Assembly: GCF_003600625.1 (NCBI RefSeq)
Contig: NZ_CP032489.1
Location: forward strand, 2,418,001-2,482,000
Source of the DNA: Arachidicoccus soli
GTDB lineage: Bacteria; Bacteroidota; Bacteroidia; Chitinophagales; Chitinophagaceae
Reading direction: 5' to 3'
DNA length: 64,000 nt
In this document: positions 18,291-26,399 of the stretch, one piece after another
Layout: every line of letters starts with the position of its first letter
Position numbering within the stretch: the first letter of the stretch is position 1
Program-made: the position numbers and the translations under genes
The notes under the pieces: model-generated
What the model saw: only the letters and a program-made list of their open reading frames with translations
Told to the model about the DNA's origin: nothing
Databases searched by the model: none

Positions 18291-18891
18291 GTCTTCGTTA
18301 AGTTGCCAAAAACAAGTTCATTACTATGGAAATGTTCTTCCGTTCTTGTTTTCCAATGGATGTATCGAATTTTTACTTTGTCTCAAATGTACAGAATCAT
18401 TGAAAAGATGGAGCATTTTTTCAGGTATTACAATTCCTTTGGTATTACCAACTCCAACGACTTTCTTTTGAATATTTTTTATATCTTCCATGAAGGGTAA
18501 TTTTATATCAAAACTAGTAAATAATTACCTGTAATTCCCACAATTGAAGTTTGTTTTTACAACCCTGAGCCAGCACTCTTTCATCCATTCTTCAGCCAAA
18601 AGCAATCAATCATTTAGTTCTGTTTGTGAATGAACAGAACCCATATGGCGTATCCCTACTCTTTTATTATTCCGGTAACGAATAACCTGTACTGCTTTAG
18701 CTTTTGATACCGTTTGAACTACCCCTATTTTCAAACTTTTATAAACCTTAGTGCGGCATTTTTAATACAAAAATAATAACAAATATTGATTATCAATGTG
18801 TTATGACCACACTAAATTTCATAGGGACAAGTCAGGAGCATGCATTTATACAGTCAAACACCTATCTAAAAAACAATATCTTAGACCCGGA
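18056..18891. repeat. 835-bp direct repeat, copy A
   Basis: Aligns with 21112-21946 over its whole length, with a few per cent substitutions and one-base indels. It contains the decayed ORF, the AbrB-like fragment, a spacer with the palindrome ATTGATTATCAAT (18785-18797), and the first 50-60 bases of the isoprenoid-synthase fragment. The borders are sharp on both sides. Confidence 0.92.
18324..18491 (-). pseudogene. AbrB/MazE-like antitoxin fragment
   Basis: A 55-codon minus-strand frame from ATG 18491 encodes KKVVGVGNTKGIVIPEKMLH near its start, close to the swapped-hairpin DNA-binding pattern (VGNSxGIxIP) of AbrB/MazE antitoxins. It ends early at a TAG, and the copy at about 21550 has lost the ATG (ATA). 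Probably the remains of the antitoxin of a former toxin-antitoxin operon. Confidence 0.4.
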
Positions 18892-19441
18892 GCAATATAA
18901 AAAAACCTGCGAAGCACTATATAATTCCCAAATCTGTTCGACCACACAATCAGATTCTCAGATCACTGACGAAGAAATAAAAGACATAACAAGGCAGAAA
19001 GGTGGTTATTCGCTAATGCTCTGCTCTTTTTATCTGGATGAAATATCGAGTACCTTAGAACAACAATGTTGGTACCATATTGGAGAAATTATCCAGTTAA
19101 ATGATGACCTCTTTGACATATACAAAGATTGTAATGATAAAATTGCCACCTTAGCCAATAGGATACATGACGCTTATGCTTTTCATCATTTTTTTACCAG
19201 CTCTTTTAAGAATATTGAAAAAGAAATCTGGCAGCTTCCCTACCCTAATAAATCTAAGCAATACCTTATCAATTCTTTAAAATGCCACTTCTATGGAGGG
19301 GCTATATGTTTGCGCTTCTTGAATCGCTTGGGGTATATTCATTTGCGCATCCTTATCGAAAACTACCCAAACACTTTTATAAGGCATCTTATCCTTTTTT
19401 GCCTCTTTAATTTTTTTCTTAGCTTCACTTACAAGTCCTAA
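18803..19441 (+). pseudogene. Chimeric ORF: isoprenoid-synthase fragment fused to antisense rloB
   Basis: A 212-codon frame made of three pieces: eleven residues from the repeat unit (MTTLNFIGTSQ), about 148 residues nearly identical to the middle of the 15394-16392 gene (including QLNDDLFDIYKD), then about 53 residues read antisense through rloB from the junction at 19280. The first acidic motif and the last helices are missing, so it cannot be an active synthase. The reading frame remains open only by chance past the junction. Confidence 0.75.
18836..19280 (+). repeat. 445-bp repeat, second copy of isoprenoid-synthase segment
   Basis: Gap-free match to 15760-16204. Its left end runs into repeat copy A and its right end stops abruptly inside rloB. 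Confidence 0.9.
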
Positions 19442-19612
19442 AGGTGAATAATTGGTAAGTTGGTATATTTCAATCTCTAAGCGAGACAATCGTCTTCTAT
19501 TAGTATCTTCACTTTTATAACCATTCAGGTATATGATCTCCGATTCTCCTTCACAGAGAACGAGTATCCTTTCAGGTTGCTGTATATTTTTAAGTTGTCT
19601 GTATTGTCTCAT
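19277..19612 (-). pseudogene. rloB-like gene, truncated at its 3' end
   Basis: 111 residues are left of a protein family normally near 200. The N-terminal half fits RloB: ILVLCEGESEIIYLNGYK (Toprim-like Glu) at about 16-33 and VWVVFDKDAQM (DxD) at about 82-92. It stops after SIEVAF, just where RloB proteins continue with a SNPCFELW-type block. The stop codon is supplied by the foreign isoprenoid-synthase segment. Start overlaps the ATPase gene by 23 bp. RloB partners of AAA ATPases are thought to be effector nucleases in phage defence; this one has lost the C-terminal part and is probably inactive. Confidence 0.8.
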
Positions 19613-20900
19613 CAGCAGAGATATTAAAATCTAGTTCGTATTCGTTAATGACAGGTGTACCACCAAAGACACCTTTAAGATAATACTTTTCATAGGATAC
19701 TTCTTTTCGCACACCTTTTATGTCAGCCAAGGAATAATAATTAGAAGCCTCTTCTTCATTCTTTTCGCAAAATGTTATTTGATCTCTCCTGAATATCTCA
19801 TTTGTCAGCAAAGACACATCATGCGAAGCAAATATCAGTTGTGCATTCTTCGGATTTGTTTTTGGGTTATTAAACAATTTAATCAAAGCCTTTGTAAGCA
19901 ATGGATGAAGGCTCTTATCCAGTTCATCAATAATCAATACATCCCCATCACTAAGTGCTTCAATAATCATTCCTCCAAGAGCCATCAATTTTTTTGTGCC
20001 AGTTGATTCTTGCTCCATTTTAAACTCAACCTCATCTACAACCTTCCCATTTTCATATAAGTTGTGCCTAGTTCTTATTTGGTATTTTAATTCATTTAAA
20101 ATTTTCTTTTTAGTATCCGCGTCAATGCTTTCTGGAAATTTAAAGTCTTCTTCTTTATTTTCTTTCAGCGATAAGCCTTTAATACCAATATCAGCAACAT
20201 GCAACAATTTATCAATGCCATTCTTTATATGAGCATGTTCCGATTCTGTCATCAGATTTGTGATAACTTGAATTAACATGTTATCATAGTCTGTATCGTG
20301 CACAATATGTGCACTTAGATGGGTGGATAAAAACGAATAAGGAGCTATTAGAGCATCAATTTTTTCACTTCCAACTTTAGAAAGGAATAATTGATTGGGA
20401 TAGAGACTATCTTCTATTTTTTTATAAACAGAAGACATTGTTTCCGATACTTCCATTCTTTTATTATACTCTCTTACAAACAGTTTAGCCTTTTTTCTTC
20501 CAGGATAATAATACAGACTTTCATACACAATATTCTTCTGATCAAAGGCTACATTATAAGTATATTTAAAATCGTCTTTTGCGTAAAAATTAATTTCGAA
20601 TTGCGTCGGCTCTTTTCGAGTTGCTTTGTCGAGTCTAAACGGTTCATAAGAGTCAATATCGTCTTTGACTTTAAACTCAGCAGAACTCGCTACAAGATTT
20701 TGAACAGCTTTAAAGGCTCGTAGCAAATTACTCTTACCTGAGCCATTACGACCATAAATGACCATGGACTTCAGCAATTTAAAGTCCTCTCCTGTGCAAA
20801 TATTTACTGGAAGCTCTTTTACCTTAGCCACCGGCATCATAGAGAAAACTTGCTTTCCCTTAATGGAACGAAAGTTGGTGATGGAAAAATCTATTAACAT
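19590..20900 (-). CDS. AAA family ATPase (RloA-like, AAA_21/AAA_15)
   Basis: 436 residues, ABC/SMC-type ATPase that would sense phage and control its RloB partner. It begins MLIDFSITNFRSIKGKQVF, the usual N-terminus of this group, followed by Walker A YGRNGSGKSNLLRA (about 49-62), a long helical insertion, the signature-like STGTKKLMALGG, Walker B DVLIIDELDKSLHP and the switch histidine in IFASHDVSLL. All ATPase motifs are intact. The partner rloB immediately downstream is truncated by a rearrangement, so the pair is probably a defunct defence system with a still-open ATPase gene. It sits between the two copies of the 835-bp repeat. Confidence 0.85.
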   Translation of the reverse strand: MLIDFSITNFRSIKGKQVFSMMPVAKVKELPVNICTGEDFKLLKSMVIYGRNGSGKSNLLRAFKAVQNLVASSAEFKVKDDIDSYEPFRLDKATRKEPTQFEINFYAKDDFKYTYNVAFDQKNIVYESLYYYPGRKKAKLFVREYNKRMEVSETMSSVYKKIEDSLYPNQLFLSKVGSEKIDALIAPYSFLSTHLSAHIVHDTDYDNMLIQVITNLMTESEHAHIKNGIDKLLHVADIGIKGLSLKENKEEDFKFPESIDADTKKKILNELKYQIRTRHNLYENGKVVDEVEFKMEQESTGTKKLMALGGMIIEALSDGDVLIIDELDKSLHPLLTKALIKLFNNPKTNPKNAQLIFASHDVSLLTNEIFRRDQITFCEKNEEEASNYYSLADIKGVRKEVSYEKYYLKGVFGGTPVINEYELDFNISADETIQTT

Positions 20901-21111
20901 AGATGCAAAATAAAGGGTTATTCAGCAATAATATGAAAAATAATTGCAAATTAAATCCGAATATTGTACTTTTACAGCACCATAACTACCATATTTGTAT
21001 TCAAGGCTGCCATTTTTTTGCTAAAAAGATCGCCATTATATATTAAAAGCGGTAATTAAGGCATATATTAATGACTGTTAAATAACGGCGCAGTTGTTGC
21101 CATTTAATTTC
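20901..21111. other. Short AT-rich gap upstream of the ATPase gene
   Basis: About 210 bp between the ATPase start and repeat copy B. No gene or convincing promoter box was seen. Confidence 0.4.
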
Positions 21112-21946
21112 AAAAGCTTGTATTGCTCCCGTAAGTACTGATAATAATCGTTCAACATATTAAAGTTATCTACTTAGGGCATAACCACTTTATTATAAAA
21201 AAAGTTACTGAACGCTTTTCATTTATCCGCACAGATATCAATATTTCAGTATTAGGGTTTTCCTTATATTCTTCATTCCATTCTAATCGAAAATAAGGGG
21301 CAAATATGGATTGATACAGGTTTTGGACTTATGACCGCATAATCTGTCTTCGTTAAGTCGCCAATAACAAGTTCATTACTATGGAAATGTTCTTCCGTTC
21401 TTGTTTTTCAATGGATGTATCGAATTTTTACTTTGTCTCAAATGTACAGAATCATTAAAAAGATGGAGCATTTTTTCAGGTATTACAATTCCTTTGGTAT
21501 TACCAACTCCAACGACTTTCTTTTGAATAATTTTTATATCCTCTATGAAGGGTAATTTTATATCAAAACTAGTAAATAATTACCTGTAATTCCCACAATT
21601 GAAGTTTGTTTTTACAATCCTGAGCGAGCACTCTTTCATCCATTCTTCAGCCAAAAGCAATCAATCATTTTGTTCTGTTTGTGAATGAACAGAACCCATA
21701 TGGCTTATCCCTACTCTTTTATTATTCCGGTAACGAATAACCTATACTGCTTTAGCTTTTGATACCGTATGAACTACCCTTATTTTCATACTTTTATAAC
21801 CCTTAGTGCGGTATTTTTAGTACAAAAATAATAACAAATATTGATTATCAATGTATTATGACCGCACTAAATTTCATAGGGACAAGTCAGGAGCATGCAT
21901 TTATACAGTCAAACACCTATCTAAAAAACAATATCTTGGACCCGGA
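21112..21946. repeat. 835-bp direct repeat, copy B
   Basis: Counterpart of 18056-18891. It carries the same decayed minus-strand ORF with the same internal TAA, the AbrB-like fragment without its ATG, the palindrome at 21840-21852 and the start of the isoprenoid-synthase fragment. It ends at CCCGGA, 20 bp before the arsR operator. Confidence 0.92.
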
Positions 21947-21950
21947 TTAA
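21858..21950 (+). pseudogene. Third, minimal fragment of the isoprenoid-synthase-like gene
   Basis: A 30-codon frame: eleven residues (MTALNFIGTSQ) followed by EHAFIQSNTYLKNNILDPD and TAA. Same fusion point as the 18803 copy, then cut where the ars region begins. Confidence 0.7.
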
Positions 21951-21966
21951 TATAGAATATTTATCG

Positions 21967-21982
21967 TAATATTGCAATATTA
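21967..21982. promoter_or_regulatory. 16-bp palindrome, probable ArsR operator
   Basis: TAATATTGCAATATTA is perfectly palindromic and ends 10 bp before the arsR ATG. ArsR/SmtB regulators bind such AT-rich dyads across their own promoter, so autoregulation relieved by arsenite is expected. Confidence 0.65.
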
Positions 21983-21992
21983 ATATATAATC

Positions 21993-22322
21993 ATGGGCGC
22001 AACAAAAACAGAACATTTTACAGATAAACAAAATGCCATTGCAACAATGGCAAAGGCACTTGGTCATCCGGCAAGGATTGCTATTATAGAACATCTCATC
22101 AAAGTAAATAGTTGCATTTGCGGAGAGCTAGTCAACAAACTACCACTGGCACAACCCACCATTTCTCAACATCTAAAAGAACTTAAAACTGCCGGAATTA
22201 TTAAAGGCAGCATTGAAGGAAATACGATCTGTTATTGCATCGATGAAAAAGCCATAGAAAAATTACAAGAGTATTTTGCTCATATCTCCCTCAAACTAGA
22301 AACAAAAAAGAATTGTTGTTAA
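21993..22322 (+). CDS. arsR: ArsR-family winged-helix repressor
   Basis: 109 residues. The winged helix is clear: KALGHPARIAIIEHL, then the recognition helix in LAQPTISQHLKELKTAGIIK and the wing GSIEGNTICYCI. Metalloid-binding cysteines are present at 41 and 43 (SCICGEL, the place of the ELCVCDL motif in classical ArsR) and at the very end (NCC). It is expected to repress the operon and release DNA on binding As(III) or Sb(III). It is 16 bp from arsM on the same strand and has a palindrome at the promoter. The operon starts 47 bp after the end of repeat copy B. Confidence 0.9.
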   Translation: MGATKTEHFTDKQNAIATMAKALGHPARIAIIEHLIKVNSCICGELVNKLPLAQPTISQHLKELKTAGIIKGSIEGNTICYCIDEKAIEKLQEYFAHISLKLETKKNCC

Positions 22323-22338
22323 TTTAAAAAAATAAAAA

Positions 22339-23100
22339 ATGGAAAACGCAGAATTAATAAAGGCCCTGGTACAACAGAAATACACGGAGATAGCTCTCCA
22401 GGATAAAGAAGTAAACCAAGCATCCTGCTGTGGTTCCGGCTGTTGCTCGACCGAAGTCTATAATATTATGAGCGAAGATTACAGAGACTTGGAGGGCTAT
22501 AATGCCGATGCAGACTTAGGACTAGGATGCGGTTTGCCCACACAATTTGCCGATATCAAAAAAGGAGATACCGTTATTGATTTAGGGAGCGGTGCAGGCA
22601 ATGATTGCTTTATCGCCAGAAAGGAGACCGGTGAAGATGGTCTTATAATCGGTATCGATTTTACACCGGCCATGGTTGAAAAAGCAAAAGCCAATGTGCA
22701 GAAGCTAGGCTTTGCCAACGTAGAATTTCGGCAAGGAGATATTGAAAACATACCCGTCTCTGCAAATGTTGCTGACGTGGTAGTAAGTAACTGTGTTTTA
22801 AACCTGGTGCCTGACAAAGGCCGTGTTTTCCGTGAAATAGCACGCGTGTTAAAACCCGGAGGTCATTTCAGTATTTCAGATATCGTATTAGTAGGAAATT
22901 TACCGGAGGCCTTGCAAAAAGATGCAGAAATGTATGCAGGCTGTGTAGCAGGCGCCATTCAGAAAGACGCGTATCTTCAGCACATAATGGAAAACGGTTT
23001 TAGCCGTATAACGATTCAGAAAGAAAAAGCCATTCATATTCCGGATGATATTTTAAAGCATTACTTAAACCAAGCCGAAATTAATAATTTTAAGAATTGA
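22339..23100 (+). CDS. arsM: Arsenite S-adenosylmethyltransferase
   Basis: 253 residues; methylates As(III) with SAM to methylated and volatile arsenicals. Cysteines typical of ArsM are visible: ASCCGSGCCS (30-36), Cys64 in LGLGCGLPTQF, Cys152 in VVSNCVLNL and Cys202 in YAGCVAGAI. SAM motif I is VIDLGSGAGNDCFIA. The annotated frame ends at TGA 23098-23100, but the same frame continues for 24 codons to a TAA at 23173-23175, encoding ETGIFSLTVYAEKP and a CGCGANCC tail that looks like a normal ArsM C-terminus. So the gene has probably suffered a recent nonsense change that removes the tail; the catalytic cysteines remain and activity is likely. Confidence 0.9.
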   Translation: MENAELIKALVQQKYTEIALQDKEVNQASCCGSGCCSTEVYNIMSEDYRDLEGYNADADLGLGCGLPTQFADIKKGDTVIDLGSGAGNDCFIARKETGEDGLIIGIDFTPAMVEKAKANVQKLGFANVEFRQGDIENIPVSANVADVVVSNCVLNLVPDKGRVFREIARVLKPGGHFSISDIVLVGNLPEALQKDAEMYAGCVAGAIQKDAYLQHIMENGFSRITIQKEKAIHIPDDILKHYLNQAEINNFKN

Positions 23101-23175
23101 GAAACAGGGATTTTTAGCCTGACAGTATATGCAGAAAAGCCTACGTCATGTGGTTGCGGAGCAAATTGCTGTTAA
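23101..23175 (+). pseudogene. Orphaned Cys-rich C-terminal tail of arsM
   Basis: In frame with arsM after its TGA; 24 codons with four cysteines in the last eight residues (CGCGANCC), then TAA. It has no start or ribosome site of its own. Confidence 0.7.
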
Positions 23176-23202
23176 ACATTTTTCATATTAAAAAGAAGGA
23201 GG

Positions 23203-23820
23203 ATGCATCTGGATCAGCAACAACACTGGGAAAATATTTATCAAACCAAAGACTCAAAGGAAGTAAGCTGGTTTCAATCCAAGCCGGAAACTTCTTTGAG
23301 TTGTATTCAAGAAAACAATCTGCCTAAGACCGCCAAAATCATAGATGTCGGCGGCGGAGATAGTTATCTGGTGGATAATTTACTGGACCTAGGCTACCAA
23401 GATATTACCGTCTTAGATATCTCAAAAACTGCTATTGAACAAGCAAAAAAGCGCCTGGGAGAAAGAGCAGCAAGGGTCAACTGGATAGTCGCAGATATTC
23501 TTTCCTTTCAGCCCCAAGAACAATATGATCTTTGGCATGACAGAGCGGCTTTTCACTTTCTGACAGAGGAAAAAGCCATTCATGAATATGTCGCACTGGC
23601 CGGTCAAAGCATTGCTCAAGATGGTCTGCTAGTAATCGGAACATTTTCAGAACAAGGTCCTAAAAAATGCAGTGGTATAGAGATCAGGCAATATTCAGAA
23701 AAGAGTTTAAGTGAAAGGTTTGACATTTATTTTAAAAAGAAGAATTGTATAACTGTAGATCATCAAACACCCTTCCATACCATTCAAAATTTCACTTTTT
23801 GCAGTTTCAAGAAGAGGTGA
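23203..23820 (+). CDS. SAM-dependent methyltransferase of the ars operon
   Basis: 205 residues with a strong ribosome site (AGGAGG just before ATG). The fold is a compact class I methyltransferase: WENIYQTKDSKEVSWFQ at the N-terminus, motif I IIDVGGGDSYLVDNLL, acidic residue in VLDIS, and the WHDRAAFHFL block found in small methyltransferases of this type. It lies 27 bp after the arsM tail and is probably co-transcribed. Similar genes often accompany arsR/arsM, but the substrate has not been established here. No arsenite efflux pump or arsenate reductase gene is nearby. Confidence 0.75.
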   Translation: MHLDQQQHWENIYQTKDSKEVSWFQSKPETSLSCIQENNLPKTAKIIDVGGGDSYLVDNLLDLGYQDITVLDISKTAIEQAKKRLGERAARVNWIVADILSFQPQEQYDLWHDRAAFHFLTEEKAIHEYVALAGQSIAQDGLLVIGTFSEQGPKKCSGIEIRQYSEKSLSERFDIYFKKKNCITVDHQTPFHTIQNFTFCSFKKR

Positions 23821-24065
23821 ATTCCAGTAAACCTGTTACTATATTCCAATTTAGGGCTTCCGGAATTATTTATTTTTTCGGCGGTGCGTATTTTTTTTAT
23901 AGCCACATGCCAGTAGAAATTAGCAAACTCTTTCTTTTCTGTAAAAATGGCTCGCTCAAATACCCTTTTGACAACAGAGTTCTTCTGTTTGTCCCAATCA
24001 ATACCTTCTATCATTGTGTTCCTCAAATAAAGGAGCTCTGCATACTTTTTGGCGGAAGAGAGCAA
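23784..24065 (-). other. Unrecognised partial ORF, possible gene remnant
   Basis: A minus-strand frame of about 93 codons without ATG start. The first 45 codons (KKYAELLYLRNTMIEGIDWD and onward) look like genuine protein; the end runs antisense into the methyltransferase gene. Probably the remains of a gene cut when the ars operon was inserted. Family unknown. Confidence 0.3.
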
Positions 24066-24254
24066 TGAAAGTGGACCAACACAAAAAGTTGTGGAGTGAG
24101 GATTATATTAATAGTTTTGGAATTAACCCCATAATCAGCCTATCTGCTTAACTCGCCAAAATAATTTTAATGCGTTAGCCCTGGGTATTTTTTTATTTTA
24201 AGAAAATGTGTGCGGAAAATTGTTTATTTTTAGAAAAGAAAAAAAGTAGAAATT

Positions 24255-24485
24255 ATGGAAACCTATTTAATAGAACTTACTAATAACAGGGCATACAGGC
24301 TGTTGCAGGATTTGGAAGATTTGAAAATAATAAAGGTTCTTAAAAGAGAGAAAGAGGAGAAACAGGAAGTTCCCAAAAGCAGAACTGCAAGGTTTCGTGG
24401 TGCACTTGCCTTGACTAACGAACAGTATCAAAATTTTCAAAAACACGCTAAAGAAATACGCAACGAATGGCCAGAAAGTATTTAA
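24255..24485 (+). CDS. Probable antitoxin of the following PIN-domain toxin
   Basis: 76 residues, charged and mostly helical: METYLIELTNNRAYRLLQDL followed by a lysine/glutamate-rich middle and ALTNEQYQNFQKHAKEIRNE at the end. It belongs by context to the small antitoxins encoded directly before PIN toxins in Bacteroidota; the N-terminal part could bind DNA and the C-terminal helix the toxin. It overlaps the toxin gene by 19 bp. The reading frame is intact while the toxin is frameshifted. Confidence 0.6.
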   Translation: METYLIELTNNRAYRLLQDLEDLKIIKVLKREKEEKQEVPKSRTARFRGALALTNEQYQNFQKHAKEIRNEWPESI

Positions 24486-24846
24486 TGGACACTAACGCAG
24501 TCATTGATTACCTTGGCAACAAACTTCCCTCAAATGCAGCAGCTATGCTCGATGAAGAAGAATTGGGTATCTCTGTGAATACAAGAATGGAATTGTTGGC
24601 TTGGCGCAATGCCACGGCCCAACAAATTTCAATATTGAAAGAATTTATCGATAGTACAATTATTCATAACCTTGAAGAGTCCGTAATATTGGGAGGTATT
24701 GAGTTGAGAAAGAATATCGTATCAAACTTCCTGACGCCATCATTGCTGCAACAGCGTTGGTTTACGATTTAACTTTGGTTACACGTAATATTGATGATTT
24801 TAAGAATCTTGAAGGCATTGACTTGATAAATCCCTGGAAGTTATAA
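24467..24846 (+). pseudogene. VapC-type PIN-domain toxin, frameshifted
   Basis: The first frame gives KYLMDTNAVIDYLGNKLP (metal-binding Asp) and TRMELLAW (Glu), both normal for PIN ribonucleases. After IELRKN the frame degenerates, but one base over it continues EYRIKLPDAIIAATALVYDL and TLVTRNIDDFKN, supplying the remaining PIN acids, to a TAA at 24844-24846. One base, probably an A in the AGAAAGAAT stretch near 24710, appears to be missing. With it restored the protein would be about 126 residues, a normal size. As written the toxin lacks its last acidic motif and should be inactive, unless the shift is a sequencing error. Confidence 0.8.
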
Positions 24847-24865
24847 TGCAAGAAATTTTTTAATG

Positions 24866-24893
24866 AAGCCCTCAAAAAAGTGAGGGCTTTTTT
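24866..24893 (+). terminator. Rho-independent terminator
   Basis: AGCCCTCA / TGAGGGCT stem with an A-rich loop and a T run, 20 bp after the vapC stop. It is symmetrical enough to act on both strands. Confidence 0.85.
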
Positions 24894-24993
24894 GTTGAAG
24901 AGTTGAGAGCAATTTTTTTTATTTCATAAGTTTCCAATATCTCGCGCTGCTTGGTTTCCGGCAAATGTGACAGTGGCCCATTTATTTAGATAC

Positions 24994-26352
24994 CTATCTG
25001 TACTTAAACTCTATTTTTAAAATTTTCTGTGTAGAAGCTAAAACTTTAAAACGATCGTCGATACGAAGCCCCAGAACCCAAACAATTTTCTTATTAGATT
25101 CTATCAGCCACAGGGCTTCTTTTTGAGAAAGAGATAGTTTTTGATCGATAAAAAAGCGCGCTAACTTTTTCTTCTTTTTCATTCCCAACGGATAAAAATA
25201 GTCGCCGGCCTTCCATTTTCTTAATAGCAAGGGAAATTCTAAATTCTTTGTATCCAGCATAGCAATGGCGCTCGTCTTTTCAATATTCCCGTCATTCTGC
25301 ATAAGAGAGAATTTCAAGCTACCCCCTTCGAAAGAAACATTTTTATCGCCCTCATTTATCAGGATTTGTTGCGAGAACCTTTCCGCCAAAGGCGTAATAA
25401 TTAAATGATTTCTATTTTTAAAGATGCGATGCGTTTGCGCATCCATATACGCACCTGAGGTGGAAGACAGCAGTTTCACAACTTCCGGAATTTGCGATTG
25501 CGAGAAGGAAAAACCCTTCAATATCTCCCATAGTAAAGTTTGTTGTGCAGGTATCTTTTGCAGTAATAAAACAGGCATGAAAAACTCATTGCCTTTTTGC
25601 TGCAGCAGCTTTTTTCTATTTAGATCAACAGCCTGCGTATAAAGGATTTCAACCTCTTTAAAGCGTTCAATATTATTCAATAAATTCCCTTCTACTTTAG
25701 GAAAATATTCTTGCATATTGGGTAAGAAATTCAGTCTAAAAAAGTTCCTTGTATAGGTCTCTGATTGATTAGAACTATCTTCCACCCAATTCAGGTTATT
25801 AGCTTTAGCGTAAGCTATTATAGCTTCTCTCTTAGCAAACAACAAAGGACGAATAATGTTTTCATTATGCGCAGGGATACCATGTAAACCGCCGATACCG
25901 GTACCCCGGAAGAAATTCATCAACAGGGTCTCAATTGTATCATTTGCGTGATGAGCCGTTACAATAAACTTATTTTGCAGGGAAGAAGGAAAATTCCTTT
26001 CCTCATTTAATAATTCTGTAAACCAATGATAGCGGAGATTACGCGCCGTTTCTTCAATAGAAGTTTTTTCTACTTCAGCAATTTTCACCGTATCAAAATG
26101 CTGAATAAAAATTTCTTTCTGATAGAGCTCAGCAATAGTTTTTACAAACATTTCATCTCTGTTACTCTCCTCCCCCCTTAGATGAAAATTGCAATGTGCG
26201 ATCATAAAATCAAAACCAGCCTTGTAGAACAAATCAACCAATACAATACTATCTACGCCACCACTTACTGCCAATAATAATTTCGTATGTATTTTCGAAA
26301 CATACGGGAATGCTTGCTGCAATTGACTTTGAAAAGATTCTATTAAGTTCAT
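24994..26352 (-). CDS. tilS: tRNA(Ile)-lysidine synthase
   Basis: 452 residues. It converts C34 of the CAU-anticodon isoleucine tRNA to lysidine with ATP and lysine. The N-terminal PP-loop AVSGGVDSIVLVD (about 28-40) is intact, followed by HCNFHLRGEESNRDE and VTAHHANDTIETLLMNFFRG GTGIGGLHGI-type signature segments of TilS. The C-terminal tRNA-binding domain ends with the KWKAGDYFYPLGMKKKKKLA block common to the family. It is essential in nearly all bacteria. It lies 47 bp downstream of prfB on the same strand and is probably co-transcribed with it. Confidence 0.93.
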   Translation of the reverse strand: MNLIESFQSQLQQAFPYVSKIHTKLLLAVSGGVDSIVLVDLFYKAGFDFMIAHCNFHLRGEESNRDEMFVKTIAELYQKEIFIQHFDTVKIAEVEKTSIEETARNLRYHWFTELLNEERNFPSSLQNKFIVTAHHANDTIETLLMNFFRGTGIGGLHGIPAHNENIIRPLLFAKREAIIAYAKANNLNWVEDSSNQSETYTRNFFRLNFLPNMQEYFPKVEGNLLNNIERFKEVEILYTQAVDLNRKKLLQQKGNEFFMPVLLLQKIPAQQTLLWEILKGFSFSQSQIPEVVKLLSSTSGAYMDAQTHRIFKNRNHLIITPLAERFSQQILINEGDKNVSFEGGSLKFSLMQNDGNIEKTSAIAMLDTKNLEFPLLLRKWKAGDYFYPLGMKKKKKLARFFIDQKLSLSQKEALWLIESNKKIVWVLGLRIDDRFKVLASTQKILKIEFKYR

Positions 26353-26399
26353 TTTAAATTATGCGTGAATAATTTTGTAGTCAGAGCACCTTTTCAGTC

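Noticed and set aside
18803-19441. Second functional isoprenoid synthase
   Set aside because: It lacks both ends of the protein and its last 53 codons are antisense rloB sequence.
19277-20900. PARIS-type (AriA/AriB) defence system
   Set aside because: The small partner fits RloB better than the DUF4435 protein AriB, and it is truncated, so a functional PARIS call is not supported.
15472-23100. TGA recoding (as an amino acid) suggested by two in-frame TGA codons
   Set aside because: TGA clearly ends other genes here (transposase at 1056, methyltransferase at 23820, kinase at 57959, response regulator at 58830), and RF2 is present. Local nonsense changes are simpler.
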